Assembly: GCA_006384855.1 (NCBI GenBank)
Contig: VCJN01001017.1
Location: 1-64,000 of the forward strand
From: Tetraselmis striata
Taxonomy: Eukaryota; Chlorophyta; Chlorodendrophyceae; Chlorodendrales; Chlorodendraceae
DNA: 64,000 nt
Direction of reading: 5' to 3'
Both the position numbers and the translations under genes were made by a program. Within the stretch, counting starts at the first letter, position 1; each line of letters starts with the position of its first letter. The notes beneath the pieces are model-generated. The model ran no database searches and was not told the origin of the DNA. It was given only the letters and a program-made list of their open reading frames with translations. Below are positions 21,603 to 33,472 of this stretch, one piece after another.

Positions 21603-22079
21603 ATCTCATACATGATTATATACAACTACCGCCAGCTGTAGCGTATCATTGTCACACACGGCAGTGGGCAGTTGCTCTCGTGGACCGCCTCGCCGCCGCC
21701 GTATCATCCCAGAAGTGAGCAGACAGAACTGCTTGTCCCGGTAGCATACTATATCCCTACTCGATGTAGTATGTAAGAGCGAATAGATCCGCCATATTAC
21801 ACATCATCTACTTGAGTACTTGACACGCATACATGAAGCAGCAGGGTGCTGCCATGGAGCCGAACGGTGCATGCACAGCAGCACGCCCGAGATGGAAGAA
21901 TGTCACCCATCGGCCTCGGAAGCTCCGTGGAGCACCCCACCTCCAAGGCAGTCCGTATCGTGTGCTGCTGCTCAAATGTAGTACACCTCCATGATGACGC
22001 CTGACATATCATGGCAACCCCGCCAGTTATATGTGCATGCAAAAAACCATTCCATCCGGCGCCGCCGCACCCGTATGTG

Positions 22080-22400
22080 GAGTATTACCGTACTTACAAA
22101 CTATATGCCATAGTTAAGATGGTAAGCTGTCTAGCTTATTATTATACCTATCATTATTGTTTTTTATGTGAAAGCGGCCTATAAAATATAATTGTCAGCA
22201 GCAGTCGATTGCCTGTTCGAAATTATTATCACCATACATTTATATGTGTACATATGCATGTATGTATGTACCATCAACATTGTAATCTCAGCGGCTATAT
22301 AAATGTATAAATGTCAAATATACATTTATATTATTTATACATACATACATGTATATGCATATATATTTGTATGTATGTATGTATCTCTAACTATGGCTTA
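22080..22400. other. AT-rich island with palindromic ATGT/ACAT runs
   Basis: Strikingly AT-rich relative to the surrounding sequence, with repeated TATGTATG and its inverse around 22230-22385. Nothing coding seen. Confidence 0.7.
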
Positions 22401-23032
22401 TAATAATGATGTGCCATGGGCATGTAGCTATCATGACAGGACGACGTGACATTGCATTGCACTACTACTATTGGAAGCCTCGCCTGCAGCAAGGAGGCTG
22501 CGAGAACCCTTGGATGGCGGCGCATGGAACGATTACAACAATATATGTCCCAATTTTCAAGCTTGATTAATTTGCCCCTGCTAAACGAGCGGAATCTATA
22601 TACAGGGCTTGTCCCATACCCATACTAGGCGGCTTGTTTCAATACCCTAGTTGCCATACCAAGGATGGCGTAGGACTAATATATACATCAGGGGCAATTG
22701 TGTCCGCCCATACGCCTACTTGCTACATTAACTAAATACATATCGGAGCATGCCCCTAAGCAATGGAGAGAGAGAGAGAGAGAGAAACCGCCTTACATGG
22801 AGCTGTAGGGCATCATGAGGGCATCACCTAAGCAATGTATGAATTGTATGTTATATGTTTTGAAGCGCGCTACTGCCACTACACGTAACATTGCTTCTGC
22901 ATGTGAAAGAAAATGCCGAGTAGGGCAAGGACTGCCGCATCGTGAGTCGCTGAAAATATCGGGTCTGATGCGCGCTACCAGCACAGCGTATTTCCCCCCA
23001 GCCGTACATGCTGCACGTCACCGCGAAATTCA

Positions 23033-23054
23033 TACTTATGTGGAGGGGTGTAGT
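23033..23054. repeat. Lone terminal repeat of the 15.85-kb TIR element family
   Basis: ACTTATGTGGAGGGGTGTAG matches the right terminus of the element at 15851-17208. No convincing left partner was found within the preceding 2 kb. Confidence 0.5.
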
Positions 23055-23601
23055 ATTATTGTATGTTAGGCAATGCATATAAGAATAGTAGCATATGAGG
23101 TAGTAAATAAATAGCACCATCTGTGGTACGACCATAATATATAGTACTAACTAGTTCACTATCATGGCACAATAATATTCAATCGCGCTGCCTGTCCTAC
23201 TATACCCCCCCCCCCCCCCCACCACCACCCAAAATGCGCGCCACTCTCTACATTGGAGTATCTATATACTGGCGCCCTAGATGTCATCAACGGGAATGGG
23301 TATCTGTCTTTCTCGTTTTCCAGTACTTATAAGTTATCAGAAGGCCATTATTGATGCCTTCCGATGCCTTCCTTTGCTATTCGGGTATCATGCTCCCATT
23401 TCAAAATGTGAGAGCTTTGGTGTTTGGGCTGGGGCTCGCTCGGCTTTCACGCATTACCTTGGGCCGTGGGCCGACAACGCGGTGCTGTCGATGTCGTGGG
23501 GAAGCGGCCATAGAGATCATGGATTTGTCAGTACCTCTGATGCGTCCGCCCCGACTGTTATAATAGTTTTCCTGCATTGCCCGGTGCGATGCTTGCGCAG
23601 G

Positions 23602-23606
23602 TTACA
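23602..23606 (-). terminator. TGTAA polyadenylation signal of the CobW gene
   Basis: TGTAA on the minus strand, about 24 bp beyond the stop codon. Confidence 0.5.
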
Positions 23607-23629
23607 TATCCCATTCGTACGTGCGACCA

Positions 23630-26600
23630 CTAGGTCAGCTTGGGGTGCTTGGGGTCGGGCTTGGCCCCCCAGTTCTGCTCGTACTTCTGCATCTCCTCGT
23701 CTGTCAGCAGCGCGCTGTCCAGCTGCTTGCCGATGGCATCCTGGGGCGCGGGAAGGGGGCAGGCACTCGGGCCGATAAGAGAACGGAGCAAGCCGAGGTG
23801 AGGTGGTTCAGTTAGGCGTGCTTTATTGCTTGGCCTACATTTCCATCATTTGGTGGGTCAGGCAGGCATAGGGCATCATCGTTGGGTGGCGGGAGGGATT
23901 AACAGCCTGTAAATGCTTATTATTGGGCTCTTGTATTATGAAAACTTCCACCATTCCACCATTCCCTGTCGATAACTACACTCGGAAGAATGCACTCTGA
24001 CAACATGGATGCAATTCAATAGGTTGACTACTTAAGTTTGCCATGACAAGGGCGTATCTATTACCCACCCCCCCTCCCCCCCAAAACACACACACACACA
24101 CACACACGTGCTCACCTCGCTCATCTTGACGCCGATGAAGACAATCTCCTGGCGCCGGTCACCCCATTTGCCCTCCGTATCAAAGTCGCCTGCGGCAGCA
24201 ATGTCACACTCTCAGACCCCACAGCTCATTGCGGTCCCACTGAAACTGGGAAGAAGGGAATGTCTGGGGAGGGAGCGGCGGCGGGGGGAGAGGGGGGGGG
24301 GGGGGGGGGGGGGAAGAGGTCATGGACTGGGGTATGATCAGGGTGATGGTGTGATAAACGCACCGAGGATGACGCCGCGCTGCGCGGGGTCCTCCGGCCA
24401 GTCCTCCTCGTCAACGGCGGACCACCAGTCGCCCTCGTCGCGAATCTCAAAGTGCTGCCCGGCGTGGCTCCAGTAGAACGCGGTCGCGTGGCTGTTTGAC
24501 ATCCACACAAAGCCCTTGGAGCGCAGCACCTGCCCGCAGCAAGGGTTTGATGGAAATATGGGGAGGAGGTACGGGTGTGCAGTCAGGTTACGGAGCTCCC
24601 CCAACCGCTCAGATTACCGGCATAAACGTTAAACCTGGCTTCTACTGGGGGCCGACGGGCTTCGTGAGAGAGGTGAGTGGGCACGCTCATAAACCCTGAA
24701 AACAAACCCTAAAGCTCAGAACGCCACAGGTATGACTTGACTTTACACCGCCTCAAAGCCTGAAGCAACCATTCAGATGCAAGATACCGTTATGCTCTTT
24801 GGGTGACCTGTGCGACAAGGCCCTACCGACGAGCGGAAGCGGAGACAGCTTCAATAATCTACACCCCCAGCGGGTGCTCACAGTGCCCACGAAAGCTGCA
24901 CGGCCTGAAGATAGCCACGAGACAACGTGGACCCGTGACAACCCGGAGTAGCAAGCCCTAAGCAGCAAGGCTAACAAACACTTGCAAAGCCCTGAAAACA
25001 TTTTTCCACCCTACAGCTGAGCAGACAATCACCGGGCCCTTGAATCTCCGACTGCAAGCCCTAAATAAGCCCTAGGACGAAGCTTAAAACTCTGAGCAGG
25101 CCACCGTTGCCTGCTGAAAGTTAGGCATCAAAGTGACGACGCCTAAACGTTGAGCACATGCGCACAGGCGGCTCACAACAAGGCAGCCCCGGAGCGCCCT
25201 ACATTACTTACCGACTTGATGGGGCTGTCGCCTGCTGCCGGGGCGACCTCGGTGTTGGTGGAGACCGGTAGCCACTTGAGGACCAGGTCCTGTGGGGCGC
25301 AGCCATGCGTCAGCAGCTGTGGCAGACACTGCACCACCAGGCCATCCATCAGCAGAACAAGCCGGAGAAGGTAAGGAGGGAGGCAGGCGTCGAGGCGTCG
25401 AGGTGCAACATGGTGGGGGGGGGGGGGGGGGGGTATGATCGCATGTGTGAGTGACGACATGCCAACGGGGTGCGGTCACTACATGATATGCAAACGAGCA
25501 GCATGGCTATGCAACCCAATCCGGTGCCATCCCCGGCACCGCAAGCCTGCACACCAATATTCCCCTGAGCCCTTGTAGTAGGCGCTGTGTTGATGCTCTG
25601 CCATGAGACCCAGGGTGCCGTGATAGTCGGGTGGGGAGGGGTAACGTCGTCAACGTAGGGATGCAAACTAGCCCTTTGCTGCTGCCTATATTTAAGGCCC
25701 CGCCCTCTGCCCGTCTGTCCGTCTGCTTCTCGTACATATCGAACACATAAATGGACGAACATCGTATACCTATTGGCAGATGCCCCCACAGCTGCCCACG
25801 TGACACGCACTGACATGCAGGGTTGAAAGTAACCAGAGGACCCAGGATGGGTAGGCAAAAAAGGTGCTTAGTATCCGCAGCATGTCGTACAAGCTCGAAT
25901 AGATGCAGCAAAGGGCAAGGCAGCACAGAGCGCAGGAGTAGTAGCAAGAGGATGAGGGACAGGGAGAGGGGGGAAAAGAGGGGGAGGGGGGAGGGGGGGG
26001 GGGGGGGGCACTGCCGCGGACCTTGAGGCGCTGCGGGTGGAATGGCCTCCGCCGAGAATACACAAAGTTGTGAATGCCAAAGCGCGTGGCCGCGGTCGTG
26101 GCGTCCTTATTGCCGTGGCTGTGCCCATGCCCATGCTCATGCTCATGCTCATGACCGTGGCCATGGCTGTGCTCATGCTCATGACCGTGGCCGTGGCCGT
26201 GGTCGTGGCCGTGCTCCTGGCAGTCAGGCTCGACGCACTTGCCATCCTCGCCATGTCCGTGGTGGTGGTGGTTGTGGCCGTCGTCATGGTGATGATGGTG
26301 ATGATCATCCGTGCAGTGCGGGTCGGGGCACTGCTTGTCTTCTTTGCCACCCTCCACCGCCGCCTCCGCCAGTACAGCGGCCACAGCACCTGATCACAGC
26401 GCAGCCTCCGGCCCTCAGCACTCAGCCAGCGGCGGCACCTTAGAGAGCCCAAGGGGGGAGGGGGAGGAGATGACAGGGGGGGGGGGGGGCGCGCACCGCG
26501 GTGCTGCCCCTCCGTGTTGAGGTGCGCCACCAGGGCGGGGCGGCCTGGCCCCAAATACCGAATCCACGTTCACGCGGCCTCGCTCCGCTGCCACTACCTG

Positions 26601-28256
26601 CGCCGTACCGTCATGCTGTCATCATCCATCCAGCATGTCACCCTCATTGGGAACGGTGCTGCAGCAACAAGGGAAAGCTACCAGGCGGAAGAGGACCAAG
26701 GATGGTAAGGAGAATGGGAAAGAGGGCGGCAGGAGGTGTGGGAAGTGGGACAGAGAGAAATGAGGGTCATTGCCAGTCCGATCCAAGGGGTGAAAAAAAG
26801 GTTGGGAAGGGGGGGGGGGGGGGGGGGGGGTTGTGCCTGCGCCAGGGGGTTGAGCGCTGCGGTGATGGCCTTGAGGTTGTCCAGCATGGCGGCCTGACGC
26901 AGCTGGTCCGTCTTGTTCAGCACGATGACGTCCGCGCACCTGAAGCGCAGGCTGGGTTAGTAATTAGATGTGGAGCCCGCATAGGCTGTCCCCTCTATGC
27001 TTGCATGCTCTCCTTCTAGCACATGCCATGCGTTCAGTGAGGGCGACTGTCCTTGAGAACAGTGAAGATGCCGATGAGCGGCTGATGCTGCAACGTGGAG
27101 GAGCAGTATGTTTGGTGATTGGTGATCTTTGATGCTGCTGATGCTCATGATCCTGGTGGCTGTCGTTTCACTGACTGTCGACCCGCGCGATCCGTCTGGG
27201 ATTGGGACGTACTCGATCTGCTCCACGAGCAGGTCCACCACCGGCTGCATGCCGCCGCCCTCGCCGAGATCCGGCCGCGCCGCAAGCGGGGCGCGCGTGG
27301 AGTAGTCCGTGATGAAGGTGGCGCTGTCCACAACGGTGACGAGGCTGTCCAGCGCGATGCGCGCCAGTAACGGGTGGCCCTCCGCCTCAGCGTCCGCAAA
27401 CGCCTCGCGGATGTTCTTGGGCTCCGCCACACCGCTGTTCTCCAGGATGAACCTGCGTGAGCGTGGCAGGATTTCAGTAGTTATTTAGCCCGAATCGGAT
27501 CTTATTGTACATTATGTGTGAATCCACCATTGCTCAGCCCTTCACTCCCACTTTCATACATTGCCATATGCAAGCAGGATACCCCCTCTCCTGAAAGAAA
27601 TGCATCAGCCTGAATACAGACTGAATTGCAGCCCAGATTCAGTGCCCACCCCCCCTCCGAATTCCCGGCGCAAGGACCTGCCTGTCAAAGGGTGTGCCCT
27701 TCGAGTCCATCAGCTTGATGAGCTGCTCGAAGGAGGCGAACAGCTCATCCTGCACGCTGCAACCTGCATATATCCATGCCGGCCCGGCTGTCAGCGGGGC
27801 GGCAAGGGTACGGCGGGACATCGAAAACCGACAATATATTCGGCGGCTCACATGCGCATCCGTTGGCGAGCTCCACCGTCTCCGCAAGGTCCGCGGTGGT
27901 CTTGCTGCCGCCTTCCGCGCTGGCGTCGGCCTTGGCGCGGTCGTTGCGCACCAGCTTGGCGTCGATGTTGACGGCCGCGACGTCGTTCACGATGCAGCCA
28001 ATCTTCTGCTGCGTGTTCTCCAGCACGTGCCGAAGAAGCGTTGTCTTGCCTACCGTGCCGACAAGCCGAGACGGGAGGGGGGCAGGAGGCGGGGGGGGGG
28101 GGGGGGGGGCGACAGAGCCCCAGGCGGGCGCATCAGCATCCGCACTGCGGCTACCGGTCAAAGCTACCGGCCCGCAGGAATGTCCGACAGCGGCCCCACA
28201 CCTGCGCCCAGGAAGCCGCTGAGCATTGTCACGGGAATCTTGGCGGCCTCCGCCAT
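23630..28256 (-). CDS. CobW/COG0523 (ZNG1-like) metallochaperone GTPase with His-rich segment
   Basis: G3E-family P-loop GTPase of the type that delivers metal ions, mainly zinc, to client proteins. Eleven exons: 28256-28202, 28049-27852, 27763-27682, 27452-27213, 26939-26837, 26597-26531, 26389-26022, 25289-25212, 24529-24364, 24189-24116, 23740-23630; the sum of 1542 nt gives 513 aa with all phases matching. The Walker A motif GFLGAGKTT is split by intron 1. The metal-binding CxCC motif (NGCACC) is formed across intron 2. NKTD (residues about 200-203) is the guanine-specificity motif. Exon 7 encodes a segment of about 75 residues dominated by His with Gly/Asp/Glu (DDHHHHHHDDGHNHHHHGHG), then TRFGIHNFVYSRRRPFHPQR, which opens the CobW C-terminal domain (WSHAGQHFEIRDEGDWW). 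Introns 3 and 5 use GC donors. Several introns hold 13-22-base C runs in sense. Confidence 0.92.
24087..24107. repeat. (CA)n microsatellite in CobW intron 10
   Basis: About ten CA dinucleotides just past the exon 10 donor, read as (TG)n in the gene's sense. Confidence 0.85.
26120..26330 (-). repeat. His-codon-rich low-complexity coding segment
   Basis: Part of CobW exon 7. CAT/CAC codons alternate with GGC, GAG and GAC in repeating blocks, so the DNA is a degenerate tandem repeat; HGHGHEHEHS-like units recur. Expected to buffer or sense Zn, Ni or Co ions. Confidence 0.85.
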
Positions 28257-29411
28257 GTTGGTATCGACGAGAATTTTCTGGCTGTCGATCGTGGCTGTCT
28301 GCGGTGTGTACTGCGCGGCGGTGTCGCGATCCCGCGTTCGCGGTTCAGGACCGGGGCAAACACGCGTCGAAATTCCTGAATATTCCTAACTGTGCGTGTT
28401 TGCTGTGGTTCTGGGTACGAGCGGGCGGCGTATTATGGGTAGGGCGGCGTCCGGGCGCCGGCTTTGAGGCGCAACAAGGGACGGCGCCGACGGCAGATCG
28501 CGCACCGCCGAAGCAGCGAGCACCGCGAGATCTGGGCACCGCCAGCATCAAGCAGCAGCAGCAGCTCGCCGTGATGATGACATCGACGATGATGATGATC
28601 AGCAGCAGTACGGGTACTGGTATCTGGTACTGCAGGTGTGCTGCGCCGTCGGCGCGCGTGCCGCGCGCCTTGCTTGAATCCGCCAGCGTGGCCGTCGTCG
28701 CGGCAGGATGCGCAGCAGGCGGTAGGGGCCTAGTTATGCTCGCTCAAGTCAAGCGGACGAGGCGACCATCCCCTGAATCCAGTGGCATCGCTATTCGTAC
28801 CAGCATCGGCAAATAGAAAAGACGGGGAGGCCGATGGGGACTGTGGGAGCGCAGGTGCACGTGTTATAGTGCAGCCATCGGAGGTCGCGTACGTACAGCA
28901 GGGAGTTCTGATGTGCGCGGGAATTTATCTATTACAGCTACTTTGTGGAGCGGTATATTTTGCTCCAGTCGGCGATGCTGGATATATAAATAATTTCATC
29001 ATATATGCGCGCTACTACGTTGATGACGACGATGATGCGCGACATTATATGATCATATGATGATGCGATAGATACATCATACATGAATCCTTAATTAAAT
29101 ATACATATAATAATGTGACGTGCTGATGCTGCGATAAGGATTCGACGATGACTACGATTTGAAGCATCAATACCTCTTGTTATGTTATCATTATACAAAT
29201 TAACAATGGCAACACTGCCGCCATGTGCAGACAATTGAAACGTAGGCCACATGAAATGGAACGGCGCAAATTGAGTTAGGCCATGCGGCGCACGGCAGAA
29301 ACTGCTGCTACAAGTCTGGGCGCAGCAAATGTATTTGCCAGTGCGATGTCTCCCCAACTGGCTGCCCACATCCAGTGAGGGGCTTAACTGCAAACAGGGT
29401 GATGCGCCTAC
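28257..29411. other. Intergenic region between CobW and FMO
   Basis: It holds the CobW promoter side. There are trinucleotide-rich patches (CAGCAG near 28550-28565, GATGAT near 28575-28600) and AT-rich sequence from about 28940 to 29210. No gene recognised. Confidence 0.45.
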
Positions 29412-32400
29412 TCACTCCGCCCTGCCGCCTACCACCACAGGCGCAGCATCTGCCGACGCACTATGAGCCTCCAGCCAGCTCGCAAACTCCTCGCCAGCCG
29501 CTGCAACAAGGGCCGAGTCCTCCTGGTGGTCGCGGTACACCTCTGGGTTGGTGCGCTTGTTCTTCGAGTTGGCCAGGTACATCTCGCGCCGCCAGGCCGG
29601 CAGGTGCGGCACGTCCCCGCAGTAGTCGGCCATCCGGTTGATGTAGTCCCACTGCTTGTCCTTCATTTCGTGCACGTAGCGCCCCGGGACACCCGCCTCG
29701 TCCGCCGCGCGGTAGAACGCCTCCGTCTGCTCCACAATCTGGCAGGTTGCACGGATAGACACCATCAGAAGCGACACGACACGAGCAGCAACGCCATTTG
29801 CAAGACATCTGTAACCTCTGCCTCCCAGCAAGTCGCCATCCCGAGTGCCACCAAAGCAGTGCAGCCAGTCCTACCAACACCAAGACTGAAAGCAGTGATA
29901 GCCCATGCTAGGTGGCCGGTAGATACATGGACATAACCTGCAGCGGGTCGCAGGTGGCTTACGTCCTGTGGCAGCGGTGCCCGGCCGGACAGCGCCCTGG
30001 CCACCCACTTGGACTGCATGTGGAACAGGTGGAACGCCACTACGTTGAAGGGCAGCCCGATGAACGCGAGGCGCGGCGCCAGCTGGGGCACAAACACTTG
30101 CTGCCAGGGTGGGCGGGCAGCGGGGGTAGGCGGGGAGTCAGCACATCCCCGAGGTACGGGTATAACCCCTGCGAATGCACCACAGCGCATCTGCTGCATA
30201 CTGCTGAGCGCCGAGTATAAACTGAAAAAAACTTTATAAACAGCATATAAACTGGTGATCATACAGAGTGGAGCTGAGCATGTTGGCTTGTAGGTCATGC
30301 ATGCATGGCGGCCTTCTTCATGCGACGAGAATACGTCACCCCTCGCAAGGGAACAGTGGGTTGGCGTGAAGTTCAGCACCTCGTACAGGGGCTCCACGCG
30401 CCCCTTGTCAACGGATACCACGCCCGCGTCACGCAGGAAGGGGAAGTTGTACTTGTAGCCGGTGCAGTACAGTACCACGTCCACGCCGTCCGCAGTCATG
30501 CCGCCCTCAAACTCCACCGAGCCGTCTGCATCCAGCCGGCAGAGATTGTTGCGTCGGTACATGTTGCCTTTTGGGCCGAATGGCGTGGTGTCCTGTGCCC
30601 AGGCCGGGTTCTGCGAGGGAGCACAGGGCATCGAAAGCTGATATACACATCCATGCATTTGCACATACATGTATGCACACCCGCAAAAGATCCATCACTG
30701 GGTGTAACATACTGGTGCCGACGCACATATAATAACCCGAAATGTAATCCTTAATTGGAGTTGGCTTGCATGTAAGACGCGATTCGCATCCGCTCTTATT
30801 TTGTCTGTGTCTGACCTCTGATCGGTTTGGCAGGTTTGTGTTCACAGCATTCTTACAGTCTCACCGGCACCCATATTGACACATGTTAGATAATAGCAAG
30901 CACTACAAAGTAATGGCTCACTAATGACAATGAAGTATTTGTATCAGAGTCTAGTAAGATAGGATACCAGATACTGCAGTGCCATGATGATTTTGCCATT
31001 CAAAGTCGTGCGAACCTGCCACTTTTTGGCGCTCAGGTAGACGCGGTCCGCAACGGTGGCGACCTCCCGGCTGATGTCCTCCCCCGAGGACTGTGCACCC
31101 ACGACCACCACCACCTTCCCTGCGAAGCTGGCCGGGTTGCGGTAGTTGTGCGCGTGCATCTGCGTGCCTGGCCAGGAATCTGAGCCCGGCAGCGGCGGGT
31201 CTGGCAGGTTGGGCAGGCTGTAGTGCCCGTTTGCAACAACGAGCGCGTCAAAGTGCTCCGAGGAGGGTGTTGCGTCGTTGGCATCCTGCGCCACCCCTGT
31301 GCTGGCCGCTGATGGCGAGCAGGCATGTGTGGCGGAGTCAGGTTGCTTGTGATGGTGTGAGGCACTACCGTTATGGCATCGCTGAGGAGGGTGTAGGGTG
31401 GGGAGCGTGATGGCGTACGCTGATGCACGATCTCCCAGCCGGTGCAGGCAGGCGCGGAGGCGCCGTCTGCGCTGGGCTCCAGCAGCGGGAGAGCCTGGAG
31501 AACCTGGCGCTCGTAGCGGATGACCTCCTCCAGGCAGTGCCGGCGGGCGTACTCCTGCAAGTAGACCAGCACCTGCCCCCACACACACAGGGGCGCTAGA
31601 GCGGGTGAGGCGATTGTTGCTGGCTAGGGGTGGATGGTTGCTGTTGTGAAAGGTGTGTGTATGTGTGGGGGGGGGGGGGGGGGGGGCAGCCCCACCTCCT
31701 CATGGCCGCAGAAGCGGCGGGTGTCAATGGAGCGGCCGGCCATAGCCTCAGGGATGAAGGGCATGTCCAGGTAGGACATGACCTCGCGGGGGAGGTTTGT
31801 TCGCAGGCTCTCGTACATGGAGGAGTGCACCAAGCTGCGGCCAGCGTCCGCACCTAGCGGGTCCGACTCCGTGTTGGGGTCCAGCACCCAGACGCCGCCC
31901 AGGCTGTCAGACGCCTCAAAAACGGTCAAGCGGTGCCCCTCCGCCAGCAACTCCCGCGCCATCACCAGCCCCGACGCACCTGCACCAACCACCGCCTGCC
32001 GCAGCATGCCAGGGCCACTCAGGCGCCAGCCTATTTCCCGGACAGCGGGTTAAGCCACTAACGTGTGGGGTGCTCTAATATTGCCATACATACCATGAAG
32101 TAGTATTGGCATATTTCCATTACTTGCCATTATAGTTATGTGTCTGACCACACTATGCATTGGGCACAGGATCAAACATGGCGAATATTAATCGTCATGA
32201 TTTGTAAAAAGAAATGGAAGTCCATACAAGGGTGCAGCATATAAAGTACATATGTGAGGGCTTGCTTCTGGTTGTCCTCATTGTGGCGCCCTTGCCAAGC
32301 ACGTGCGCCCGCCGTACCACGTTCATGCTGCAACCGGCGTCCTGCGCCATAGCGGCGCACCGTAGGCCGCGCCTAGCCAGACCACCCGCCGGGGCCTGCG

Positions 32401-32491
32401 CCACATTAACCCGCGCGAGCGTGCCCACCACCGGCAAGCGAACCACTGGCCGGCAGCACACCAGCCCCGCCGCGCCATGCAGCGCGAGCAT
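29412..32491 (-). CDS. Flavin-containing monooxygenase with N-terminal targeting-like leader
   Basis: FAD- and NADPH-dependent monooxygenase of the FMO/YUCCA-like family. Seven exons: 32491-32318, 31995-31696, 31572-31419, 31296-31016, 30610-30380, 30100-29963, 29738-29412; 1605 nt, 534 aa, phases consistent. Exon 1 encodes a 58-residue leader rich in Ala, Arg and Val with few acidic residues (LVCCRPVVRLPVVGTLARVN), resembling a plastid or mitochondrial transit peptide, and ends CSMNV, which joins directly to AVVGAGASGL, the FAD GxGxxG fold. The FMO-type PGTQMHAHNYR and the NADPH-binding VVVGAQSSGEDI follow, then DVVLYCTGYKYNFPFL. An in-frame Met at 32007 could also start the protein, but would leave the FAD strand with an unusual MLRQ beginning formed from intron sequence. 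Substrate unknown: the family oxidises N or S atoms. Confidence 0.9.
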
Positions 32492-33172
32492 GCCTGCCGC
32501 TCCGTCCCGGGAGGGCAGGAGGGCAACACTCCCCGCCGGCTGTGTTGGCAGTCACGAGGGGGGTGAGTGCTTGCGAGGCTCGGACGCAGCGAGATATGTG
32601 TTGTTGGCTCCCTCTGGCAAGTGTGGCGTCGGTGGTCAGGTGGGCGAGCATCAATCGATCAATTGCGGCGCACACCTGCCGCTGCCTTCTGAGGAGTGAC
32701 TTGCTATATACTGGAGGGAGCATATTCGCGTTTAAAAACAAGCATTCTGAGTAGTTTCGTGGCTATGTAGAAGAGATTCCGTCCACATGCCGCCATTATT
32801 AACACACGTTATAGCCGCTATCGCCATGTACGTGTACTCGCGATTACCGCCCGTGTACGAGTATAGGGTAAATCCTCGTATATAGGGAATAGTCGCTATC
32901 TACCCTGTACTACAGGTACTCGGATGGGTCCAGATTAAATAAACGAAAAATCTATCTGCACGCACTAAAATAAAAGCTAGCCCTGTCTAGCCGGAGAAGG
33001 AAATGCTCCAGGGCAATAAATCACGATGACGATGACAGTTATTATGACGATGATAACGGCCAAAACGCCGCTCGTACTGCTCGCACGGGCGGAGTTTTTC
33101 GCTATTTTATAAAGTAATTAGTCGCTATGGAGATTCAGGTAAAGATACTTGAAAAACTTTGCTAGTGCAATT
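32492..33172. other. Intergenic region between FMO and the recombinase element
   Basis: GC-rich near the FMO start, AT-richer from about 32740. No gene, repeat or motif recognised. Confidence 0.4.
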
Positions 33173-33359
33173 ATGATCTAAACTAGTTTATGGGGTTTCC
33201 ATCCTTGACCTAACCGCTTTTCAGCTACAAGTGCTGCGCAGTGGTACGGGAACTAGTAACTGTTGTTGCGCCCTTGTTGGGTGCAGCACGAGTAGACATA
33301 AAAGCAGCCAGAACAGCTGAGCCTGCCATCTTCCAGTTTTCGCTGCGTTCCACGCAGCG
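33173..33359 (+). repeat. A1 direct repeat of the recombinase element
   Basis: 187 bp beginning ATGATCTAAACTAGTTTATG; about 99 percent identical to 36088-36274 (differences at one base in GTGCTGCG/GTGTTGCG and one in CGCTGCG/CGCTGGG). Confidence 0.97.
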
Positions 33360-33472
33360 ATGTAAAAACTGTCTCGTAACCCGTTGCGAGCAAGGTCACC
33401 CCAGGTTGTTCAAGACCACACCCGGCTCGCCACCCGAGTGTGATATTCTCGTCCGTACGTCCGTGCGTTACT

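Larger units (their letters stand above)
19912..23629. other. Intergenic repeats and AT-rich island
   Basis: Contains a presequence-like minus-strand ORF (20300-20598), dispersed repeat copy 2 (about 20925-21602), an AT-rich stretch at about 22080-22400 with palindromic ATGT/ACAT runs, a (GA)n run at 22768-22785, a lone TIR end at 23033-23054, and a C run at about 23207-23220. No confident gene seen. Confidence 0.5.

Noticed and set aside
26037..26443. Plus-strand hydrophobic ORF (AVAVPMPMLMLMLM-like)
   Set aside because: It is the antisense of the CobW His codons; the hydrophobic pattern is an artefact of the complementary strand.
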